Below are positions 1 through 5,674 of a DNA stretch of 5,932 nucleotides, piece by piece. The DNA is from Actinomycetota bacterium (lineage in GTDB: Bacteria; Actinomycetota; Thermoleophilia; UBA2241): positions 1 through 5,932 of the forward strand of contig PKYM01000154.1 in NCBI GenBank assembly GCA_003132645.1. The letters are read 5' to 3'. The translations under genes and the position numbers were made by a program. Under the pieces are notes generated by a model, which searched no databases, was not told the DNA's origin, and saw only the letters and a program-made list of their open reading frames with translations. Each line of letters starts with the position of its first letter. Position 1 is the stretch's first letter.

Positions 1-1142
1 CGGCCGCCGATCGAGGGAACGAAGATCATGGCGACATCCGAGATCCGAGCGATCTCCTGGGCGTCGTGGACCGCCCCGCTCGGCATCTCGAGGTAGTCGA
101 CTCCCTGTCTCGTCGCCGACTCAATGAGCAGATCCCGCAGACGGGGCGAGAGAACGGTGGGGGCCGACTCGGCGGTCAGCCGCACCTCCGCGCTGATCGC
201 CCGTTCCGCGGCGATCGTCTCGATCCTCTCCAGAGCTCTCTTGCTGACCTCCTCCAGGGCCGCGGCATCCGTATCGCGAAGGTCGACGACCAACACAGTG
301 CGTCCGGGCACGACATTGGCCGCGTTCGGCTCGTTGACCACCATGCCGACGGTCCCGACAGTGGCGCCGGTCGCCGAGCTCGCCGCAAGCCTCTCCACCG
401 ACGCGACCACCTGAGCCGCAGCCGCCAACGAGTCGCGTCGCAGGCCCATCGGAGTCGCACCGGCATGGTTGGCCACACCTGTGAAGACGACCCTGTACTG
501 TCTGATGCCCGCGATTGCCTGCACTATCCCGACGGGGACTCGCGCGCTCTCGAGGACCAGCGACTGTTCGATGTGAAGTTCGAAATAGGCGCCAAGGTCT
601 CCCGCCGCGAGTACGTCGTCTGCGTCGGCCGGGGCGTGCTCGCCATATGGTGCAAGAGCCTCGAGGTAGCTGACGCCGTTCACGTCGCTCATCTGCGCGA
701 GCGCTTCGCGCGCCACGCGGCCGACCATCGCCTTCGAGCCGGTGAGGACGCTGCCGAAGCGCGCGCCTTCTTCCTCCGCGAACACGAGCACTTCGTATGG
801 TCGCTCGGGCTCGATTCCCCGCTCGGCCAGTAGTCGCGCGATCTCCACTCCGGCGACAACCCCCGCGACCCCATCGAATCGCCCCCCGTGGGGCACCGCG
901 TCCAGGTGCGAGCCAACGGCGACGGCCGGCAGACCCCGATTCGCGCCACGTCTTTGAAAACGCGTGTTGCCGTGGGAGGTCGTCGTTCGCTCGTACCCTA
1001 GTGCGGCGAGCTGGCCGGCCACATAGTCGACCGCCGCCCAGTATTCCGGCGTGAATGTCAGGCGGGTGATCCCGGGACCCACCGCGCTGCACTTCGCGAT
1101 GGTCTCGATGTCTTGACGAATGCGTTCAAGCGTTGCTCCCAA
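1..1142 (-). CDS. M20-family amidase/carbamoylase (N-carbamoyl-L-amino-acid hydrolase or allantoate amidohydrolase type), C-terminus cut off by window edge
   Basis: A cytosolic binuclear-metal amidohydrolase. Relatives cleave N-carbamoyl amino acids, allantoate or ureidoglycolate in hydantoin and purine breakdown; the exact substrate cannot be read here. The minus frame is open for 380 codons to the left edge. Expected metal-site motifs appear in order: GSHLD (His79), GGRFDG (Asp90), FAEEEGARF (residues 121-129, catalytic and ligand Glu) and LHIEQ (His190). The dimerization-domain signature ANHAGATPM is at 224-232, NVVPG at 276-280 and FVPSIGG at 374-380. The last His ligand, normally in a GISH-like motif just after this, lies outside the window. 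Family members are about 400-420 residues, so roughly 30 are missing. I chose TTG 1142 because GAGAGGAG lies just upstream; no ATG start lies near the N-terminus. It follows the C_GCAxxG_C_C gene by 57 nt on the same strand, so co-transcription is likely. Family is confident; substrate is open. Confidence 0.93.
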   Translation of the reverse strand, partial: MGATLERIRQDIETIAKCSAVGPGITRLTFTPEYWAAVDYVAGQLAALGYERTTTSHGNTRFQRRGANRGLPAVAVGSHLDAVPHGGRFDGVAGVVAGVEIARLLAERGIEPERPYEVLVFAEEEGARFGSVLTGSKAMVGRVAREALAQMSDVNGVSYLEALAPYGEHAPADADDVLAAGDLGAYFELHIEQSLVLESARVPVGIVQAIAGIRQYRVVFTGVANHAGATPMGLRRDSLAAAAQVVASVERLAASSATGATVGTVGMVVNEPNAANVVPGRTVLVVDLRDTDAAALEEVSKRALERIETIAAERAISAEVRLTAESAPTVLSPRLRDLLIESATRQGVDYLEMPSGAVHDAQEIARISDVAMIFVPSIGG

Positions 1143-1166
1143 GGCAGACTCCTCTCTGGGTGTCCG

Positions 1167-1192
1167 GCCCGGGCCGCGAGCAGGACCCGGGC
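1167..1192 (-). other. GC-rich inverted repeat in the intergenic spacer before the amidase
   Basis: GCCCGGG at 1167-1173 can pair with CCCGGGC at 1186-1192 around a 12-nt loop. It sits in the 57-nt gap between the C_GCAxxG_C_C stop and the amidase Shine-Dalgarno. There is no T-run after it in either direction, so a mRNA stability or spacing hairpin is as likely as a terminator. In GC-rich DNA such a stem can arise by chance. Confidence 0.3.
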
Positions 1193-1199
1193 GCCCAGC

Positions 1200-1658
1200 C
1201 TAAAGGATGTCGCCCAATCGATCACACGTCCACGACACGTAGCGCTCGCAGAGCTCATACTTGTTGTCGTCCTTGAATCGCTGATAGCCCCCCGAAGTGC
1301 TGATGTCATAGCCGACGAGCTCTCTGCAGGTCACGGCTTCGAACGCCGCCTCGAAGTCCCGGAAGAGCCGCTGCAGCTTCCCAGTGTCCGGCGATGTTCC
1401 ATCGGGCCAGGAGAGCCCGGAGTGCAGGTCGCGCAGCCCCAAAGAGATCGCGGCGCCCGACAAGGCTCCGCAGACTCGGCCCATCCTTACCATCCCCCCG
1501 CCCAAGTAGCGCGCCACCACGACGGGGTCCGGGCTCAGACCCAGGACCAGTGAGGCGAAACGGACGACTGCTTGGGCGCAGTTGAGATGGCCCGTCCCCA
1601 TGTCGCGAAAGCCCGCCAGAGCAGCCTCCTTGGCTGGCTGCCATTCCCATTCGGTCAT
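1200..1658 (-). CDS. C_GCAxxG_C_C family protein, putative redox-active protein
   Basis: A 152-residue protein of the C_GCAxxG_C_C family, small cysteine-rich proteins thought to be redox-active or metal-binding but without a firm biochemical role. Visible marks are Cys27 in LNCAQAVV, the glycine-rich stretch LGGGMVRMGRVCGALSGA (52-69) with Cys63 as the core of the name-giving motif, Cys111 in TCREL, Cys137 in YELCERYV, and an extra Cys145. There is no signal peptide or membrane segment, so it is probably cytosolic. I start at ATG 1658 because TGGAGAG lies just upstream. The frame stays open 29 codons further to a CTC/ATG-rich stretch at 1745, but that extension lacks family-like sequence and a good ribosome site. 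The length suits the family. The next gene downstream on the same strand is the M20 amidase. Function is inferred only from family membership. Confidence 0.87.
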   Translation of the reverse strand: MTEWEWQPAKEAALAGFRDMGTGHLNCAQAVVRFASLVLGLSPDPVVVARYLGGGMVRMGRVCGALSGAAISLGLRDLHSGLSWPDGTSPDTGKLQRLFRDFEAAFEAVTCRELVGYDISTSGGYQRFKDDNKYELCERYVSWTCDRLGDIL

Positions 1659-1972
1659 GACTCTCCATTCTTCAATCGGCCGTCTTGCGGCGGTTGCTTT
1701 CAATAAAAGCTGTCCAGTCCGAGTCCCAGCATGGTCCAATTCCAACGTCGGCCACTACGCCTCGCCTCCGTCGCTGTCGGGGTATAAGGACCGGCGGCGT
1801 GGGGACAACCGCAACGACGGCGACATCGACTTCCTCGTGGCTCGTGAATCCTCCGTCCCGTCGGCGGCTCGTCACCGGCATCATAGCCCTGCATAGCGCC
1901 GGCGGCCTGCCCACGCGCCCGCAGGTGCCCGCATACCAGCAGCTTGCGCGGTGGCGATCGAAGCCCTCGCCT
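1659..1972. other. Intergenic region between the FN3 gene and the C_GCAxxG_C_C gene
   Basis: These 314 nt hold no gene I can support. Open frames on both strands here have no family-like sequence and no convincing start. The stretch contains one copy of a 16-bp direct repeat (1922-1937) and presumably the promoter of the C_GCAxxG_C_C/amidase pair. I could not find a clear -35/-10 pair; an AT-rich patch at about 1697-1710 is the only promoter-like composition. No T-run terminator follows the FN3 gene. Confidence 0.5.
1922..1937. repeat. 16-bp direct repeat, copy 1
   Basis: CAGGTGCCCGCATACC matches exactly the copy at 2636-2651, in the same orientation. The flanks also resemble each other for several bases, with CGCGC on one side and GGG on the other when read on the minus strand. 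The copy lies about 35 nt downstream of the FN3 gene's stop codon. I do not recognise it as the end of a known insertion sequence. Confidence 0.75.
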
Positions 1973-2443
1973 CTACCTCGGCGGAAGGGATTCACGGCGC
2001 AGCGGCGACAATTGCGACTGCAGTAGCAGGGTTTCGCCGGGGATCTTGATCTGTTCGTAGGTCTCGTCATCCGCGCCGGTCTCGTGCGGCCACTTGTTGA
2101 GGGAGTCATGAAGCCAGCGCAGACGGTCACCGTGCGCCAGCTTCGTCCTGACCTGCTCGTGCCAGGCTCCCTGCTCGTCCTGAGCGAAGACGGTGTAGAA
2201 GTAGTGCGTGCCCGGTACGAGCTGGTCGTCTTTCAGGTGGGTCTCCGTGCCCTCCATCACCAGGGTCTGGCCGCTGCCCGGCAGCGCGTCAGCGGTGGCG
2301 GCGTAGTCGGCCTCCGATCGTAGGACGCGCCAGTGCAGCGAGGGCGCGTTGAGCACCTCCCAGAACACCTCGACGGAGTCGTGCTCGCGGCGGGCGTGGA
2401 AGTGCGCGAGATGCGGGCCGCTGCTGTCTCCAAACAGGTGCAT
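1973..2443 (-). CDS. Small fibronectin type III-like domain protein
   Basis: A 156-residue protein built around one FN3-like beta-sandwich. Residues about 25-110 carry the expected landmarks: VEVFWEV for the first strands with a core Trp, HWRVLRSE as the yRVlRs-type strand, LVPGTHYFYTVFAQDEQGAW as the hallmark pgt-YyYtV-A-d-qG segment, then a final strand. The N-terminus MHLFGDSSGPHLAHFHARR is His-rich. No signal peptide or membrane helix is visible, which is unusual since most bacterial FN3 modules are secreted and attached to enzymes. The C-terminal 45 residues are polar and without a recognised domain. I start at ATG 2443 because a strong GGGAGGGG tract sits 4 nt upstream; the frame stays open upstream to 2692 but across a repeat and without family-like sequence. 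It appears to be monocistronic. FN3 domains usually bind proteins or carbohydrates, so an adaptor role is possible, but no partner is indicated. Confidence 0.72.
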   Translation of the reverse strand: MHLFGDSSGPHLAHFHARREHDSVEVFWEVLNAPSLHWRVLRSEADYAATADALPGSGQTLVMEGTETHLKDDQLVPGTHYFYTVFAQDEQGAWHEQVRTKLAHGDRLRWLHDSLNKWPHETGADDETYEQIKIPGETLLLQSQLSPLRRESLPPR

Positions 2444-2673
2444 GTGCCCCTCCCTACAGCGCCGACAGAGTCCTCGACCGTGCGAGATGATCGCTGCCAA
2501 GGTTACACCGCGCTGCTTTCTTCTCGCGCTCTCGGGATCTCGGAAGGTGGAGATAGCCACCACCATCCCGAAGCGCAACGAAGATACCGGCGTCGGGCTC
2601 GGAGACGCACTCGGGGTGACCGTTCCACCTACCCACAGGTGCCCGCATACCCGTAGGACGCGCGTATCGTTGA
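2444..2673. other. Intergenic region upstream of the FN3 gene
   Basis: This stretch must hold the FN3 gene's leader and promoter. It contains the strong ribosome site at about 2448-2456 and the second direct-repeat copy at 2636-2651. All three minus frames have sizeable open stretches, which is common in GC-rich DNA, and none looks like a protein family. I could not identify convincing -35/-10 boxes. Confidence 0.45.
2636..2651. repeat. 16-bp direct repeat, copy 2, within a short imperfect palindrome
   Basis: This is an exact second copy of CAGGTGCCCGCATACC, 714 bp from copy 1. Here it lies between short inverted arms, CCTAC at 2628-2632 and GTAGG at 2653-2657, which are absent around copy 1. 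Together the two copies bracket the FN3 gene and its leader. Confidence 0.75.
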
Positions 2674-2859
2674 CCGGTTTCGTCTGAGGCAAGCCAGGAC
2701 CTCATCCGTACGAGCCCTACTTCTGTTACGGTCTACGCGACGCCCTTGAAAGGAGTGGACGAGCTCGTCCAGAACGGCCAGCGGACCTACAAAGCATTTC
2801 CGGTCGGCAAGATGGTCAAGGAGAACGTCGCGGCCTCGGGGACGTTCGTCATCCCCTGA
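2674..2859 (+). pseudogene. Possible C-terminal remnant of a lost plus-strand gene
   Basis: After an in-frame TGA at 2671-2673 the plus strand stays open to the TGA at 2857-2859. The last 40 or so codons look genuinely coding: mostly G or C at third positions, and a plausible peptide with TVYATPLKGVDEL followed by GKMVKENVAASGTFVIP. There is no usable start. TTG 2746 and GTG 2755 sit on or against an AAAGGAG tract with no spacing, and ATG 2812 would leave only 15 residues. It is also the only plus-strand candidate in the window. I read it as a decayed 3' end, or a very small gene of unknown function; I do not recognise the family. Its end faces the end of the DUF1905 gene across 72 nt. Confidence 0.33.
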
Positions 2860-2906
2860 TCGCGGGCGGCGAGCCGAGGTCAGAGTCAGCGAGTCAGTCG
2901 ATGAAT

Positions 2907-2936
2907 CCTGACATGACTACCGTCATGGGAATCAGG
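2907..2936 (-). terminator. Inverted repeat at the end of the DUF1905 gene pair, possible terminator
   Basis: CATGAC (2912-2917) pairs perfectly with GTCATG (2922-2927) around a 4-nt loop. Beyond an asymmetric GGAA bulge, CCTGA (2907-2911) pairs with TCAGG (2932-2936). The TGA stop of the minus-strand DUF1905 gene is part of the outer stem. The tract after it on the minus strand is only ATTCAT, not a T-run, so it may be a weak or bidirectional terminator between the convergent DUF1905 gene and the plus-strand fragment. Confidence 0.45.
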
Positions 2937-3216
2937 CAGCTTTGTCTATCCGCTCCTCCAGCCGAACGGTGACTGTGTCGCCGACCTCTTTTCCGATCGC
3001 TGTGCGAACATCGGCCTTGATCGGAAGCTTGTGCGTGCCGTCGCCCATGGCCATGAACGAGCTGCGAAACGCATGGCCGTCGACCGTGCCGCGGATCTTC
3101 ACGAGTCCTCGGGTGCCGAAGAACTCGGCTGAAGGAGGCCAGACGACGTAGGTCCGGCCGCCCTTGTTTTCGCTCTTCTGCAAGGTCGCGATGAATTGCT
3201 TGTCCACCGCGCACAT
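2932..3216 (-). CDS. DUF1905 domain protein (second of tandem pair)
   Basis: A 94-residue protein that is almost entirely one DUF1905 domain, a small beta-barrel-like fold of unknown function found alone or joined to YdeI/OmpD-associated domains. Landmarks in order: QFIATLQKS (7-15), [16 protein letters not shown] (22-37), the core [21 protein letters not shown] (39-59), [12 protein letters not shown] (64-75) and [10 protein letters not shown] (79-88). No signal peptide or membrane segment, so it is cytosolic. ATG 3216 is preceded by GGAGG at a somewhat long 10-nt spacing. It lies 72 nt after a shorter DUF1905 paralogue on the same strand, which suggests a duplicated pair transcribed together. 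Its stop is inside an inverted repeat. Family assignment is from the motif pattern; the biochemical role is unknown. Confidence 0.85.
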   Translation of the reverse strand: MCAVDKQFIATLQKSENKGGRTYVVWPPSAEFFGTRGLVKIRGTVDGHAFRSSFMAMGDGTHKLPIKADVRTAIGKEVGDTVTVRLEERIDKAA

Positions 3217-3288
3217 GACGTCTCTACCTCCGCGACGTGCCCTCTCCCAAAGCCTGTGGATACCATGATGTGGGAGGTCACTGCCAAG

Positions 3289-3540
3289 TCAGGCGGCCAG
3301 CGCGATCTCAACGTCGACATCGTCGCCGGCCGCGAGATGCGCCGCTTCTCTGCGGTCCGCACTGACAGGGACCCTGGCTTCGCCGCGCATCACGCCGATC
3401 GTGGTCTGGAAGGTGTAACCGTTGATGGTCACCTCGACTCGCGGCCGCTTGCCGGCGTTCAGTCGTGCGATCACCTCTTCAGGTACTACCAGCCCCGTGG
3501 CCGTCTTGCCATCGAGCTGGAGAGTCGTGTGGAATCTCAT
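3289..3540 (-). CDS. Short DUF1905 domain protein (first of tandem pair)
   Basis: An 83-residue cytosolic protein with the DUF1905 pattern in compact form: FHTTLQLDGKTATGLVVP (3-20), RPRVEVTINGYTFQTTIGVMRGEARVPVSADRREAAHLAAGD split over 32-73, then VDVEIAL. The central beta-hairpin (V-V-IxGyxFxt) and the basic-helix to GD-V-V-l ending align with the neighbouring 94-residue protein, although identity is modest and the tail is shorter. ATG 3540 follows a duplicated GGAAGGGAC tract that supplies the Shine-Dalgarno. The reading frame stays open far upstream into the membrane protein gene, but that extension is an out-of-frame shadow. It lies 95 nt after the membrane protein's stop and 72 nt before its paralogue, so all three may share a transcript. 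Confidence 0.8.
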   Translation of the reverse strand: MRFHTTLQLDGKTATGLVVPEEVIARLNAGKRPRVEVTINGYTFQTTIGVMRGEARVPVSADRREAAHLAAGDDVDVEIALAA

Positions 3541-3542
3541 AG

Positions 3543-3560
3543 CCGTCCCTTCCGTCCCTT
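3543..3560 (-). repeat. Tandem 9-bp repeat carrying a duplicated Shine-Dalgarno
   Basis: On the plus strand CCGTCCCTT occurs at 3543-3551 and again, exactly, at 3552-3560. On the mRNA it reads GGAAGGGAC-GGAAGGGAC-GG, directly before ATG 3540. The proximal AAGGGA sits about 7 nt from the start and is the likely ribosome site; the distal copy is a second, poorly spaced one. Such repeats can slip and alter translation. Confidence 0.65.
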
Positions 3561-3615
3561 CCCTGTTGTTCGTTCTCATCTGACAAGGTCGTAAGTTCCT
3601 AGCGCCTGGCGCAAC

Positions 3616-3630
3616 CGCGGCGCCGCCGCG
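3616..3630. other. Short GC hairpin after the membrane protein gene
   Basis: CGCGGC at 3616-3621 pairs with GCCGCG at 3625-3630 around a 3-nt loop, 6 nt past the stop of the spermidine-synthase-like gene. No T-run follows, so it is at best a weak terminator or a 3'-end stabilising hairpin. Chance is possible in this GC-rich spacer. Confidence 0.3.
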
Positions 3631-3635
3631 ATGGG

Positions 3636-5594
3636 TCAGCCCCGAGCCGTCGTCGGCAGGACCCTGGCAAGTCCCGGCCTCGTCAGGAAGGCCAGCAGGT
3701 AGAGGACGAAGATCACCGCCAGCAGAGCGTTGTAGCCGGTGACCAGCGCGGCGTACTCGAGCACGCCTCCCACCATCGCCCCCAGGAGGTTGGCGCCAAA
3801 GGCGACCGTCGAGGACCCGACGTCGCGGAACCGCTGCGCGAAGACGAGGTTGGCAAGAAAGACGGGCGCGAAGGCGATGCCGAAGGCGGCTCCGAGCCGA
3901 GGCAGGAACGACATCGCGAGCAGCGCCTCCGGGTGCACCAGCCACGCGATCACGAGGGCCGCCGTCAGCAGCAGGTAGAGCAGCTTCGCCGGGGGCAGCG
4001 TGACACGCCTGGCGACCTCGACCGCCAGCAAGACGGCCAGCAGGATGCCGAAGAACACCAGCGCATTCACGAACCAGGTGGTGCCGAACAACAAGGCGAA
4101 CTGCACCACGTTCTTGGTCTCGAGCAGCAAGAACGCGGCACCCATGAAGAACAGGTCGAGGTAGGGCCGCATCTCCCCGAACCGCCCGCCGAACTGACGG
4201 GTCAGCGCCGCCGACCCCAGGAGGATGAGGAGCAAGGTGACCAGGTAGAAGCGAGGGATCGCACGGGACTTGAGGTAGGGAAACGGCCAATCGTCAGTGG
4301 CGACCAGGGGAGCGCGCGCGGGCGCGACCCACGGCGTCGCGCGCACGATGTCGCCCGCGGCACGCCCGACGGTCAGGACGGCCTGTCGCCGCGGCCCCGA
4401 CCCGACGGGTCCCCGATCGATGCTGGGAGAATGCCCGAAGGCCCTGGTGATCGTCTCGGCGAAGCGGTCGAACACGTCGGGTCGGTAGTAGTTGTACATG
4501 GTGAAGACCCCACCGGCGCGCAGGTGGCGCCGCACCGACTGCATGGCCTGCAAGGTGAACAGGTAGCTCTCCAGGCGCAGCGAGGACTGGCCGCTGACGA
4601 GTGTCAGGGAGTCGGGCAGAGCGAAGATGATGAGGTCGTACCGGTGGTCGCTGCGCTCGAGAAAGGCTCGTCCGTCGTCGATGTGCACGCTCACGCGAGG
4701 GTCTTGGTAGGGGTGATCGGGGTGGTCGCGGGCACCGATCGACTGAATCACCGGATCGATCTCGACGGCGTCGATGTGCCTCGCGCCCTGCGAGAGGGCG
4801 ACGGCGACGTCGTTGCCGTTCCCTGCTCCCACGATCAAGACATCCCCGAGGGGCCGCCGCTTGAGGTGGCGATACGGATAGAGGTAGAAGGCGTTGGAGC
4901 GACGCAGGAGGCTCGTGGGGTAGATCGACTGGTGCGGAAGACCGTTGACCTTGATCGACTCCACTCCTCCAGGCGAGCGCGAGAAGCTCACCTTGTAGTA
5001 GGGCGACCAGTACTGATGCGGAACAAGAGAGACTGCGCCCAACAGCAGCACGATGGCGACAAGGGCCGTGATCCGCCAGGGGTCAAGGCGTGTTCGAAGC
5101 AGGACGAGGAAGGCCGCCGCGACGATGGCGCCCCAGACGACCGGCGGTGAATGGAGGAACGCCAGCCCCGAGAAGGTCGCGATGCCGAGCAGACTCCCCA
5201 GAATGTCGAGGCGGTAGGCAGAGAGGGGCGGAAACGTGGCAAAGGTGCGCGCTACTCCCTCGGCCACCAGTGCCATCGCTGCCGTGACGAGCACGAAGAT
5301 GACCGGCAAGCTGATCCAGACCGGCAGAACGGGCCACCCGAAGAGCCCTACCACGTGCGCCCCGTGGTCCACCTGGACGGGGAAGAGAGCGACGAAACCC
5401 AGGACGACCGCGACGGCGATAGGCGCCTGCCCAAAGTGATCGCTTCGCAAACCCGCTCGCAAGAAGCCGACGCCGATGCCGAGAAAGCTCGCCAGCAGCA
5501 CGAAGTTCGTGAAGTAGGCGAGATACAGGACGTTGGCGGCGCCCCAGCGGATCAGCATGAGCTCGAGGAAGAGCATCAGGAAGCTGAGGAGCAC
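3636..5594 (-). CDS. Polytopic membrane protein with an internal spermidine-synthase-like (Rossmann methyltransferase-fold) domain
   Basis: A 652-residue protein. Residues 1-192 form about seven hydrophobic helices, beginning SFLMLFLELMLIRW with charged Glu and Arg inside a helix, typical of this fused family. Residues about 195-445 form the soluble domain: GDVLIVGAGNGNDVAVAL (250-267) is the nucleotide-binding loop, AVEIDP (276-281) the acidic end of strand 2, DDGRAFL (306-312), then YDLIIFALPDS (319-329) and LRLESYLFTLQAM (339-351), a spermidine-synthase signature. Residues 447-638 form seven or eight more helices, including MGAAFLLLETKNVVQFALLFG. In true aminopropyltransferases the YDxIIxDxxD motif supplies the catalytic Asp; here that position is Ala325, and the YHE polyamine-site Glu is not visible. 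A non-canonical substrate or role is therefore likely. The start is GTG 5594; an in-frame TGA about 30 codons upstream limits the N-terminus and the ribosome site is weak. Family confident; the common label 'spermidine synthase' is doubtful. Confidence 0.9.
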   Translation of the reverse strand: MLLSFLMLFLELMLIRWGAANVLYLAYFTNFVLLASFLGIGVGFLRAGLRSDHFGQAPIAVAVVLGFVALFPVQVDHGAHVVGLFGWPVLPVWISLPVIFVLVTAAMALVAEGVARTFATFPPLSAYRLDILGSLLGIATFSGLAFLHSPPVVWGAIVAAAFLVLLRTRLDPWRITALVAIVLLLGAVSLVPHQYWSPYYKVSFSRSPGGVESIKVNGLPHQSIYPTSLLRRSNAFYLYPYRHLKRRPLGDVLIVGAGNGNDVAVALSQGARHIDAVEIDPVIQSIGARDHPDHPYQDPRVSVHIDDGRAFLERSDHRYDLIIFALPDSLTLVSGQSSLRLESYLFTLQAMQSVRRHLRAGGVFTMYNYYRPDVFDRFAETITRAFGHSPSIDRGPVGSGPRRQAVLTVGRAAGDIVRATPWVAPARAPLVATDDWPFPYLKSRAIPRFYLVTLLLILLGSAALTRQFGGRFGEMRPYLDLFFMGAAFLLLETKNVVQFALLFGTTWFVNALVFFGILLAVLLAVEVARRVTLPPAKLLYLLLTAALVIAWLVHPEALLAMSFLPRLGAAFGIAFAPVFLANLVFAQRFRDVGSSTVAFGANLLGAMVGGVLEYAALVTGYNALLAVIFVLYLLAFLTRPGLARVLPTTARG

Positions 5595-5674
5595 CAGCCT
5601 GAGCTGACGGCGACGATGGTGCGATGAAAATGCTTGACCAGGCGTGGCGCCGGCGGGTGCGGGTCGCGAAGGCT

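Noticed and set aside
66..833. Long plus-strand open frame opposite the M20 amidase
   Set aside because: It is antisense to a gene with clear family motifs, and its Arg/His/Asp-rich translation matches no family pattern; typical shadow in GC-rich DNA.
1950..1972. Possible terminator hairpin after the FN3 gene (GGCGA/TCGCC arms on the minus strand)
   Set aside because: Only five pairs, a 9-nt loop and no T-run; not distinguishable from chance.
1672..2130. Minus-strand 152-codon frame across the FN3 gene end and the spacer
   Set aside because: It overlaps the FN3 gene in a different frame, is rich in Arg and Cys without domain pattern, and has no ribosome site.
3541..4290. Upstream extension of the first DUF1905 frame into a 333-residue protein
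   Set aside because: The extension is Arg/Pro/Gly-rich and overlaps the membrane protein in another frame; the Shine-Dalgarno and the domain begin at ATG 3540.
3933..5150. 405-codon plus-strand open frame opposite the membrane protein
   Set aside because: The translation is a low-complexity Gln/Glu/Arg/Val-rich sequence produced by reading hydrophobic codons in reverse; the minus strand carries real domain motifs.
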